From Bacillota bacterium (GTDB lineage: Bacteria; Bacillota_A; Clostridia; Acetivibrionales; DUMB01), in contig JAMOAC010000074.1 of assembly GCA_023621975.1 (NCBI GenBank), positions 1 to 14,431 of the forward strand: a stretch of 14,431 nucleotides of DNA. Reading direction: 5' to 3'. The notes beneath the pieces were generated by a model. That model was not told where the DNA came from and made no database searches. It saw only the letters and a program-made list of their open reading frames with translations. Position numbers and translations under genes: made by a program. Within the stretch, counting starts at the first letter, position 1; each line of letters begins with the position of its first letter. Positions 1 to 7,053 of this stretch are shown one piece after another.

Positions 1-2
1 AT

Positions 3-629
3 GAAGGACTTGATTATGAATATTTCAGGAAACTGGTTGACCAGAGGTTCTCAGCGCTTAAGCAAAGAATTGACATGCTCGAGCCGGAAGACGTTACAGA
101 GGAGCTGTTTGAGTATTATGCGCTTTGTGAGCTCTTAGGTATCAAGCCCCAAAAAATCAGTAAGGAAAAGCTCAGGGATGAAAACCGGAAACTTTTCGAG
201 CAGTATACCGAGAAAAAGAAGGAAGATTACGTTTATCAAAACCTTATGGAAGTTTTTGAGGAACTTAACCTGAACGTGGTTGATGAAATGGAACTGGATG
301 GCTTGCCTGGCCAAAAAGTAATCGATGAAGCGCTTCCGGACTGCTCGATATTTATGAGCATGGACGGCAGCGGTATAATATTCGAGACGGTTGCAGAAGT
401 GGAAGCACCGGACTCACTTTCATCCTCCAAGAAAGCCATGATTGAGGAATCCGCGCGCAAAGTTTGCCAGAAACATTTGACGATCATCCAAAAAATGCAG
501 GAGCGCGGCATTTATTTCACAATAGAGTGTGAAGAAAAACCGGATGCGGAAAGAATTCGTAAAATAAACAAGAAGCATTCCGGAAAAATTGTGACGGGAA
601 GGAAACAGGAACGGTACCTTGAGAGGTGA
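3..629 (+). CDS. 3' end of unrecognised acidic protein, upstream partner of FHA/AAA+ genes (partial)
   Basis: The reading frame is open from base 3 with no stop, so the gene starts left of the window and at least 208 residues are visible. An internal ATG at 75 exists but has no good ribosome-binding site, and the codons before it read as normal protein. The visible part is soluble and very rich in Glu, Lys and Asp, with no signal peptide or membrane segment. A more ordered stretch in the middle contains SMDGSGIIFETVAEVEAP, followed by a long helix-like segment and a basic tail ending in RKQERYLER. I do not recognise the family. The stop codon is 4 nt before the start of the FHA gene and lies inside that gene's ribosome-binding region, so the two are translationally close and surely in one operon. 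A role with the downstream FHA protein and AAA+ ATPase is inferred from position only. Confidence 0.8.
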   Translation, partial: EGLDYEYFRKLVDQRFSALKQRIDMLEPEDVTEELFEYYALCELLGIKPQKISKEKLRDENRKLFEQYTEKKKEDYVYQNLMEVFEELNLNVVDEMELDGLPGQKVIDEALPDCSIFMSMDGSGIIFETVAEVEAPDSLSSSKKAMIEESARKVCQKHLTIIQKMQERGIYFTIECEEKPDAERIRKINKKHSGKIVTGRKQERYLER

Positions 630-633
630 TTGG

Positions 634-1122
634 ATGGCATTTTACAAGTTATGTGATTGCGGCGTAAAAAACACGTTTGAACACCCTGGCCTTGCCCCTC
701 GCAAATGTAAGAACTGCGGCCGCAGTCTTTTACAGATTTCAGCCGTTAACGAAGATTTGGAGGAGGAACAGGAAGAAAGGGTTGAAGAAACTTTCGCTGA
801 GGATTTGTCGCCGGATCGGTTTTATTATAGCCTGGATGCACTGGACGGATCGGGGAGTATAGTCATCCCGCCTTCCGGCGGAATTGTTGGCAGAAATGCC
901 CTTGGCGCAGAAATTCTTGCAAAGGATCTTGCAGTCAGCCGTGAACATATCAAGGTAACATACCGGGGAAGGATTGGTCTTATTATTGAGGATATAAGCA
1001 GGTATGGTACATATATCAACGATGGAAAAATGGTCAAAGGGACAAGGAGGTTTGTCCGCGAAGGAGACATAATAAGGCTCTATGATTTTAAACTAGCAGT
1101 ACGCAGGCATGAGGAGGATTAA
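634..1122 (+). CDS. Zinc-ribbon plus FHA-domain protein
   Basis: A 162-residue protein. The start is ATG 634, preceded by GAGGTGAT; a TTG at 619 lies upstream in frame but overlaps the previous gene. Residues 1-30 carry a probable zinc ribbon with Cys7, Cys9, Cys25 and Cys28 (CDCG and CKNCG). Residues 40-60 form an acidic Glu-rich linker. Residues 75-157 form a forkhead-associated domain, the phosphothreonine-peptide binding fold: G86-R87, S102-R103-E104-H105 and SRYGTYIND at 122-130 fit the FHA signature. The usual Asn of the S-x-N-G-T segment is Tyr124, so binding specificity may be altered. No kinase or phosphatase gene is in the visible part of the operon. It sits 4 nt after the upstream gene and 1 nt before the AAA+ gene. 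A role as adaptor that recruits a phosphorylated partner or substrate to the ATPase is inference. FHA assignment is confident. Confidence 0.88.
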   Translation: MAFYKLCDCGVKNTFEHPGLAPRKCKNCGRSLLQISAVNEDLEEEQEERVEETFAEDLSPDRFYYSLDALDGSGSIVIPPSGGIVGRNALGAEILAKDLAVSREHIKVTYRGRIGLIIEDISRYGTYINDGKMVKGTRRFVREGDIIRLYDFKLAVRRHEED

Positions 1123-1123
1123 A

Positions 1124-2968
1124 ATGGCGCTGGAATTGCCAAAATGGCACAAGGATGTTGAAATATATGAAAATATAAAAACTGCTTTCATAATTGAAGG
1201 TAATGTTCACGATTTGCAGGCCTGGGTCTATCCTGAAGAAAATTTGTGTGAACATGTAACCTTGAATGAGTACCTGTACAGGTACCTGGATGGGGAAGGC
1301 TACGATGTCATTGTCTTTTACAACAAGATTGACGGATTTCATAATCCTTATTCAAGGGCCGGAATAAAGAAATTTTTTGAAATAGCGAAAACAAGCGCTG
1401 AAACCTGCAAATCCTTTGTATCGGCAACAACAGCAATGAGAACGGCGCTTGAAAATGTGGAAACCCCGGTTGCAATCGTATTTGACATGGTTAATACAAC
1501 CATTTCGTCCCCTGATATGCTTTCGGAAACCGAACTGGAATGCCTCACGAGGCTGTTCCTGGCATCAAAAAAGAGGAAACAGGCTATCAGCTCAAAGAAC
1601 AGCCGCCTTCTCACGAACCTGGTGTTTTACATTGTAGAAAAAATCAATGACCTGCCCGCATGGTTTTACATCAATAACCCGTTCATAAAAAATGTTTCAA
1701 TATCCAAGCCCGACAGGGAACTTAGAAGAAGCTACATCTCAAACAACATGTCGGTGTTTTACGACTATGAGTCCCTGTCAGGGGATGAACTTCAGAAAGC
1801 TATCGATGAGATAAGCAACCTGACGGAAGGCTTTTCAAATGTTGAAGTTTTCGGAGTGCTCTCTCTTTGCGAGCAGCGCGGGATTTCCGCCAAAAAGGTA
1901 CGGGAAGCAGTTAACCTCTTCAAATACGGTGAAAGGGAAAGCTACTGGGACAAGCTTGACCATTCCATAATTGAAAACGCAGAAAAAATCTTGACGCGCA
2001 GGGTCAAGGGCCAGCCCAAAGCAATTTCAAAGGTGGTAGATATTCTTAGCCGTGCCTGTTGCGGGCTGTCAGGCATCCAGGGAAGTGCAACCGGAAAGCC
2101 GAAAGGAATACTCTTTTTTGCCGGTCCTACGGGTACAGGCAAGACTGAGCTGGCAAAAGCAATTGCTGAATTAATTTTCGGAGACGAAAAATTCGTTACC
2201 CGTTTTGATATGAGCGAATATCAGCAAAGCCATTCAGATCAGAAGCTACTCGGGGCGCCTCCGGGATATGTTGGGTATGGTGCCGGAGGGCAGCTCACAA
2301 ATGCTGTTAAGGAAAAGCCATTTTCTGTTTTACTTTTTGACGAAATAGACAAGGCTCACCCGTCTATTTTGGATAAGTTCCTCCAGATTTTGGAGGACGG
2401 CCGCATGACAGATTCAACCGGTGAAACGGTCTACTTCTCAGAGACCCTGATTATTTTCACCAGCAATCTCGGCATGATGAATGTCGATGCAACAAGAGGC
2501 ATCAGGTACCAAAACATAACCATTGACATGCCTTATTCTGAAATCGAAGAGAAAGTTCTGGCCTCCATAAAGAATTTCTTTACTTATGAAATCGGCAGGC
2601 CGGAATTACTGAACCGCATAGGCAACAATTTTGTTGTATTTGACTTCATCCGGGAAGGTGTGGTTGATGAAATCCTCCAGAGCCAGGTTTCCAAAATCAA
2701 GAAGAATTTGCTCGAGGAAAAGAATATTACTCTTGAATTGTCAGGCGAGTATTACTCACAGCTTTATGACAGGGCAAAAAGCAATATTGTCAATGGTGGC
2801 CGCGGAATAGGCAATATAGTTGAGAGCTTCCTGATCAATCCCCTTTCACGTATTCTTGTCATGAAGCATATTGACAAAGGCTCTGTTTTAGAGATAACTG
2901 GTTTGAATGAAGACGGTTCTCTTTCCTGCAATATAAAGCCTGCTGGCCAAGCGCAGGCAACCCGTTAA
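1124..2968 (+). CDS. ClpB/ClpA D2-type AAA+ ATPase with degenerate N-terminal AAA module
   Basis: A 614-residue protein. The start is ATG 1124, 6 nt after a perfect AGGAGG; an in-frame ATG at 1109 lies before that site and is unlikely. The C-terminal half is a canonical Hsp100 second AAA+ ring: Walker A GPTGTGKT at 334-341, pore-loop Tyr382 in GYVGYGAGG, Walker B with Asp406-Glu407 (VLLFDEID), sensor-1 Asn448 (TSN), arginine finger Arg498 in ELLNRIGN, and sensor-2 Arg560 in GGRGIG. The N-terminal half (about 1-270) looks like an AAA fold that has lost its P-loop: VAIVFDM at 116-122 resembles a Walker B strand, and NLVFYIVEKINDLP at 165-178 resembles sensor 1. There is no ClpB M-domain, no Clp N-domain and no visible IGF/IGL loop for ClpP docking. 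The likely activity is ATP-driven unfolding or remodelling of a protein partner. It is the last gene of the FHA operon; its substrate is unknown. Confidence 0.9.
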   Translation: MALELPKWHKDVEIYENIKTAFIIEGNVHDLQAWVYPEENLCEHVTLNEYLYRYLDGEGYDVIVFYNKIDGFHNPYSRAGIKKFFEIAKTSAETCKSFVSATTAMRTALENVETPVAIVFDMVNTTISSPDMLSETELECLTRLFLASKKRKQAISSKNSRLLTNLVFYIVEKINDLPAWFYINNPFIKNVSISKPDRELRRSYISNNMSVFYDYESLSGDELQKAIDEISNLTEGFSNVEVFGVLSLCEQRGISAKKVREAVNLFKYGERESYWDKLDHSIIENAEKILTRRVKGQPKAISKVVDILSRACCGLSGIQGSATGKPKGILFFAGPTGTGKTELAKAIAELIFGDEKFVTRFDMSEYQQSHSDQKLLGAPPGYVGYGAGGQLTNAVKEKPFSVLLFDEIDKAHPSILDKFLQILEDGRMTDSTGETVYFSETLIIFTSNLGMMNVDATRGIRYQNITIDMPYSEIEEKVLASIKNFFTYEIGRPELLNRIGNNFVVFDFIREGVVDEILQSQVSKIKKNLLEEKNITLELSGEYYSQLYDRAKSNIVNGGRGIGNIVESFLINPLSRILVMKHIDKGSVLEITGLNEDGSLSCNIKPAGQAQATR

Positions 2969-3052
2969 TTTTATGATTATATTTTATTATTGTGGTGGCT
3001 ATACAGGACAGGTATAAATATAACAAAGGATGAATTAATCTTTTAATGGTCG

Positions 3053-3082
3053 TTGACAAATTAAATTTTCGCAACATATAAT
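3053..3082 (+). promoter_or_regulatory. Distal glnA promoter (consensus sigma-A type)
   Basis: TTGACA at 3053-3058 and TATAAT at 3077-3082 are separated by 18 bases. The expected start is near 3089, directly before the TGAAC hairpin, so nearly the whole leader structure would be at the extreme 5' end of the RNA. Confidence 0.75.
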
Positions 3083-3091
3083 TAAAATGGC

Positions 3092-3107
3092 TGAACAATG
3101 GCGTTCA
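3092..3107 (+). promoter_or_regulatory. ANTAR-type RNA hairpin in glnA leader
   Basis: TGAAC (3092-3096) and GTTCA (3103-3107) pair perfectly around the six-base loop AATGGC. Known ANTAR targets have six-base loops with A at position 1 and G at position 4, and both are met here. The gdhA leader hairpin (5458-5477) has the loop AAAGGT, giving a shared pattern AANGGY. The 3' arm overlaps the base of the long inverted repeat 3101-3181, so the two structures exclude each other. Binding by the regulator encoded at 4708 is inferred. Confidence 0.65.
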
Positions 3108-3181
3108 TAATATATAATGCAGCCAGTTAATACCGATCTTGTCAACTGTTCGATTAACTGTATGCATTATATGATGAATGC
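3101..3181 (+). repeat. Long inverted repeat in glnA leader (candidate antiterminator/terminator structure)
   Basis: The left arm 3101-3130 and the right arm 3154-3181 are complementary over about 28 bp with few mismatches: ATATAATGCA pairs with TGCATTATAT, CAGTTAA with TTAACTG, and GCgTTCAT with ATGAATGC. The loop is about 23 bases. It is AT-rich, unlike a simple terminator. Its inner part sequesters the 5' arm of the short terminator at 3164-3181, and its outer part competes with the ANTAR hairpin. A switching leader RNA is the best reading; a MITE-like insertion is a less likely alternative. Confidence 0.6.
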
Positions 3182-3194
3182 TTTTTTATTTTTT
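3164..3194 (+). terminator. Candidate leader terminator upstream of glnA
   Basis: GCATT (3164-3168) and AATGC (3177-3181) form a short stem around an 8-base loop, followed at once by TTTTTTATTTTTT. The stem is weak alone, but its T-run is strong. It lies after the distal promoter and before the proximal one, so it would attenuate transcription from the distal promoter unless antiterminated. Confidence 0.5.
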
Positions 3195-3299
3195 AAGAGA
3201 TTTTAGATAATCCGAGTTGCCTGGTTGGGGCGATTTGGCTGAAAGTGTAGTTGTTGAATAGATAGTAGACGAGTTGCTGTATATATGAAAAGAATAATT

Positions 3300-3308
3300 T
3301 GATATAAT
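3300..3308 (+). promoter_or_regulatory. Proximal glnA promoter (extended -10)
   Basis: TGATATAAT is an extended -10 element with the start expected near 3315, giving a leader of about 24 bases. No good -35 lies at 17 bases (TTGCTG at 3274 is 23 bases away). It may give basal transcription that bypasses the leader structures. Confidence 0.5.
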
Positions 3309-3338
3309 AGTGAATAAAGTGAATTGGAGGGTTGAGCA

Positions 3339-4661
3339 ATGATAACCACGGTCGAAGAGGTTTTGGAATTTATAAAGGAGAATGATGTAAAATTTATCCG
3401 CCTTTCTTTTTGTGACTTGTTTGGCAACCTTAGGAATATTTCGATTATGCAGGATGAATTACCACGTGCATTCGAATATGGTATCCCTTTTGATGCACAC
3501 GCAGTAAGCGGCTTTACGGATATAACAAAATCAGATTTATTACTGTTTCCTGATCCATCAACTCTGGCCGTTTTACCCTGGCGTCCCCAGCAGGGCAGGG
3601 TGGTGCGTTTTTACTGCACCATAAGAAATCCGGACGGAAGCATTTTCTGGGGGGATACAAGGGAGATTCTCAGGTCTGTTGTGAATAAAATCGGGCAAAA
3701 AGGGTATTCCTGCATGATTGGCGCTGAGTGTGAGTTCTATCTTTTTTTAAACGATGAAAAAGGCGAACCCATTACCGTTCCTTTTGACAGTGAAGGATAT
3801 TTGAATATTTATCCTCTTGATAAGGGTGAAAATATAAGGCGTGAAATTTGTATCTGCCTGGAGGAAATGGGAATCAAACCTGAAACATCTCATCATGAAC
3901 GGGGGCCCGGACAAAATGAGATAGATTTCAAATTTTCTGACGCTGTTAGCAGCGCGGATAACCTCATTACCTTTAAACAGGTGGTAAAGAGTATTGCTGC
4001 AAGAAATGGCCTGTTTGCTTCTTTTGCCCCCAAACCATTGCCTGACAAAAGCGGAAGTGGGCTTCATATAAACTTATCACTTATGCAGAACGGGAAAAAC
4101 GTGTTCAGGTTAGGGGATAAGGAACACTCAAAAGTAGCTGAATCTTTTGTTGCGGGCGTACTTGAGAAAATATCGGAAATAACTGCATTTTTAAACCCTA
4201 TTCCGAATTCTTACGAACGTCTTGGCGTTTGTGAAGCGCCAAAGTATGTGTCATGGTCATATGGCAACCGTTCACAGCTTGTACGCATTCCTGTTGCAAA
4301 TAATGAAGAGAGAATGCGTATGGAGCTCAGATCCCCCGATCCTGCAACAAATCCATATATTGCCTTTGCACTTGTGATTGCTGCAGGGTTTTATGGAATA
4401 GAAAATAGCCTGACGTTACCTGAAAGCATAAATGTGGATCTTTATGATGTTGATGAAAGCATAATCGGTACATTACCGCGCCTTCCCGAAAATCTGGGAT
4501 ATGCTTTAAGACTTGCTGAAAAATCAGACTTTGTAAAAAGTGTACTGAATGAACAGATTATTAGAAACTTTATTAATTTAAAAAATATTGAATTACAAAC
4601 TTTTAACAAGGCTACCAATAAGATAGAATATTTTTATCAGAACTATTTTAAATTAATTTAA
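3339..4661 (+). CDS. glnA: Glutamine synthetase, type I
   Basis: Makes glutamine from glutamate, ammonia and ATP in the cytoplasm, the main ammonium-assimilation step. The 440 residues match the usual GSI-alpha length of about 440-445. The start is ATG 3339 after TTGGAGGG. Active-site residues are all visible: Glu130 and Glu132 (GAECEF), Glu187 and Glu194 (SHHERGPGQNEIDF), His243 (GSGLHINLS), flap Glu299 (GVCEAP), Asn310-Arg311, Arg316, Glu329 and Arg331 (MELRSPDPATNPY). There is no GSI-beta adenylylation-tyrosine region. The N-terminal latch reads FDAHAVSGFTD: the Asp is kept, but the common GSS triplet is changed, and Asp61 stands where B. subtilis GS has Arg62, a residue linked to glutamine feedback inhibition. 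It is 46 nt from the ANTAR regulator with no terminator between, so the two form an operon, as known for clostridial glnA-nitR. Two promoters and a structured leader precede it. Confidence 0.95.
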   Translation: MITTVEEVLEFIKENDVKFIRLSFCDLFGNLRNISIMQDELPRAFEYGIPFDAHAVSGFTDITKSDLLLFPDPSTLAVLPWRPQQGRVVRFYCTIRNPDGSIFWGDTREILRSVVNKIGQKGYSCMIGAECEFYLFLNDEKGEPITVPFDSEGYLNIYPLDKGENIRREICICLEEMGIKPETSHHERGPGQNEIDFKFSDAVSSADNLITFKQVVKSIAARNGLFASFAPKPLPDKSGSGLHINLSLMQNGKNVFRLGDKEHSKVAESFVAGVLEKISEITAFLNPIPNSYERLGVCEAPKYVSWSYGNRSQLVRIPVANNEERMRMELRSPDPATNPYIAFALVIAAGFYGIENSLTLPESINVDLYDVDESIIGTLPRLPENLGYALRLAEKSDFVKSVLNEQIIRNFINLKNIELQTFNKATNKIEYFYQNYFKLI

Positions 4662-4707
4662 CAGGTAACCTCGTTGATATGTTTAAGCCAGGTAAAGGTG
4701 AAACTCA

Positions 4708-5277
4708 ATGGACAGTGCACTTATTATATCATATTCTAAAAATATAGCCGAAAGTATTGCTGAAATGTTGAAACAGGCATCAGTGATAAATATCACCACC
4801 GTATCCAATGGCGGGGAAGCCAGGAGAATGTTGATAGAAAAAGATTTTGATTTGTATATTATCAATACGCCATTGCCGGATGAATTTGGTGACAGGCTTG
4901 CATTAAGTATTGCTACAAAAGGCATTAGTGTGGTGATTTTAATAGTAAAAACTGAATTATTTGATGAGGTTTCAGAAAGAGTTGAAGATTATGGTGTTAT
5001 TACTGTAGCAAAACCCATAAGCAAGCATTTATTTTGGAATGCCCTGAAACTGGCTGTTGCTACATATAAGAGGATTAAAGTGTTTCATGATGAAAATAAA
5101 AAGCTTGCACAAAAGATAGAAGACATACGTATTATTGACAGGGCCAAATGTGTTTTGATTTCACTTTTTTCATTAACCGAGCCCGAAGCACATAGATATA
5201 TTGAAAAAAAGGCAATGGACATGAGAATAACGCGAAGAAAGGTTGCGGAGGAAATATTAAAGATGTACAGCAGTTGA
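4708..5277 (+). CDS. ANTAR-domain antiterminator with pseudo-receiver domain (NitR-like)
   Basis: A 189-residue, cytoplasmic, RNA-binding regulator. Residues 1-115 form a CheY-like receiver, about 118-140 a helical linker, and 133-187 the ANTAR domain: IIDRAKCVLIS, then LTEPEAHRYIEKKAMDM and VAEEIL match its three-helix signature. ANTAR proteins bind paired RNA hairpins and prevent transcription termination. The receiver keeps Lys102-Pro103, but the phospho-acceptor position is Asn53 (IINTPLPDEFG) and the acidic pair near residues 8-9 is Ser-Tyr, so classical phosphorylation looks impossible; the AmiR receiver is likewise non-canonical. The start ATG 4708 follows AAAGGTGA. Position after glnA and before gdhA matches NitR of solventogenic clostridia, described as an antiterminator of nitrogen-assimilation genes. 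Both neighbouring leaders contain matching hairpins (3092-3107, 5458-5477). The signal sensed cannot be read from the sequence; a direct glutamine or protein-partner signal is a guess. Confidence 0.9.
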   Translation: MDSALIISYSKNIAESIAEMLKQASVINITTVSNGGEARRMLIEKDFDLYIINTPLPDEFGDRLALSIATKGISVVILIVKTELFDEVSERVEDYGVITVAKPISKHLFWNALKLAVATYKRIKVFHDENKKLAQKIEDIRIIDRAKCVLISLFSLTEPEAHRYIEKKAMDMRITRRKVAEEILKMYSS

Positions 5278-5307
5278 ACGCTTCAACGCATAACACATCC
5301 TTTTTTT
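5273..5307 (+). terminator. Weak possible terminator after ANTAR gene
   Basis: GTTGAA (5273-5278) and TTCAAC (5282-5287) pair around CGC, overlapping the stop codon. A T7 run follows only after 13 more bases, so the geometry is poor for intrinsic termination. It is listed because no better candidate precedes the gdhA promoter. Confidence 0.25.
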
Positions 5308-5360
5308 ATCGCGGGATACATATATCTGCCGGATCAGGCATGGAGCTCTTATGAGAAGAA

Positions 5361-5378
5361 GTGTTGGCCAGGCAACAC
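5361..5378 (+). repeat. Perfect inverted repeat upstream of gdhA promoter
   Basis: GTGTTG and CAACAC pair perfectly around GCCAGG. No T-run follows, and the loop lacks the A1/G4 pattern, so it is neither a clear terminator nor an ANTAR site. Its role is unknown. Confidence 0.5.
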
Positions 5379-5394
5379 CTGAAAATTCAACAGG

Positions 5395-5408
5395 TTGACC
5401 AAGGTCAA
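5395..5408 (+). promoter_or_regulatory. Dyad-symmetric candidate operator before gdhA
   Basis: TTGACCAAGGTCAA has two perfect 6-base half-sites around AA. The two-base centre is too tight for an RNA hairpin, which suggests a protein-binding DNA site. It ends 14 bases before the -35 box, an activator-like position. The binding protein is not known. Confidence 0.45.
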
Positions 5409-5422
5409 AAAATGTAGATATG

Positions 5423-5451
5423 TTGACAGTAAGGTAAAAAATTGATATAAT
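5423..5451 (+). promoter_or_regulatory. gdhA promoter (full consensus)
   Basis: TTGACA at 5423-5428 and TATAAT at 5446-5451 are separated by exactly 17 bases, with an extended -10 TGA. Transcription should start near 5458, at the first base of the ANTAR hairpin. So strong a promoter fits control by downstream attenuation. Confidence 0.85.
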
Positions 5452-5457
5452 GACCAA

Positions 5458-5477
5458 GATAAACAAAGGTGTTTATC
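5458..5477 (+). promoter_or_regulatory. ANTAR-type RNA hairpin 1 in gdhA leader
   Basis: GATAAAC (5458-5464) and GTTTATC (5471-5477) form a perfect 7-bp stem closing the six-base loop AAAGGT, with the A1 and G4 expected for ANTAR targets. It lies at the very 5' end of the predicted transcript, as does the equivalent hairpin of glnA. Confidence 0.75.
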
Positions 5478-5480
5478 AGA

Positions 5481-5498
5481 GCATTGGTAGAGTACCAT

Positions 5499-5501
<3 letters not shown>
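5481..5501 (+). promoter_or_regulatory. Hairpin 2 (antiterminator) in gdhA leader
   Basis: GCATTGGT (5481-5488) pairs with ACCATTGC (5494-5501) with one T-T mismatch, leaving the loop AGAGT. A at loop position 1 and G at position 4 are present, but the loop has five bases rather than six. The 3' arm overlaps the 5' arm of the following terminator, as in ANTAR-controlled leaders where hairpin 2 and the terminator are alternatives. Confidence 0.6.
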
Positions 5502-6874
<1,373 letters not shown>

Positions 6875-6989
6875 TTTAAATCCTGCGGAACATTGGAGGA
6901 AGCCTATCATGGCTTATTGGCCTGCCGGATGTTCAGGAAGTGTGGTTCAAAAATTACGCAAAAGTAGAAACAGGGAAATTGCAATAAAT

Positions 6990-7015
6990 AGCCAGACCCT
7001 GGCAAGGGCCTGGCT
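6990..7015 (+). terminator. gdhA terminator, possibly bidirectional
   Basis: AGCCAG-A-CCCT and AGGG-C-CTGGCT form a GC-rich stem of 6 plus 4 bp with one mismatch and the tetraloop GGCA, followed by TTGCTTTATT. It lies between convergent gdhA and the minus-strand CAP gene, so it may serve both. Confidence 0.75.
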
Positions 7016-7053
7016 TTGCTTTATTCAAATTCCTTTATTCAGTCTCTTTTATT

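Larger units (their letters stand above)
2969..3338 (+). other. 370-base intergenic region: glnA leader and promoters
   Basis: No coding sequence is seen here. The first 80 bases after the AAA+ gene are AT-rich without a convincing terminator. The rest contains a consensus promoter, an ANTAR-type hairpin, a long inverted repeat ending in a T-run, and a second promoter next to glnA; each is listed separately. Confidence 0.8.

Noticed and set aside
1..138. ATG at base 1 opening a frame
   Set aside because: It stops within 46 codons and lies in a different phase from the long frame of the partial gene, which is continuous from base 3.
3124..3148. Second ANTAR hairpin in the glnA leader with loop core ACCGAT
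   Set aside because: CAGTT/AACTG pairs, but the loop closes only with a T-C mismatch and a bulge, so it is too weak to claim.
5361..5378. GTGTTG/CAACAC hairpin as an ANTAR site
   Set aside because: The loop GCCAGG lacks A at position 1, and it lies upstream of the gdhA promoter, outside the predicted leader RNA.
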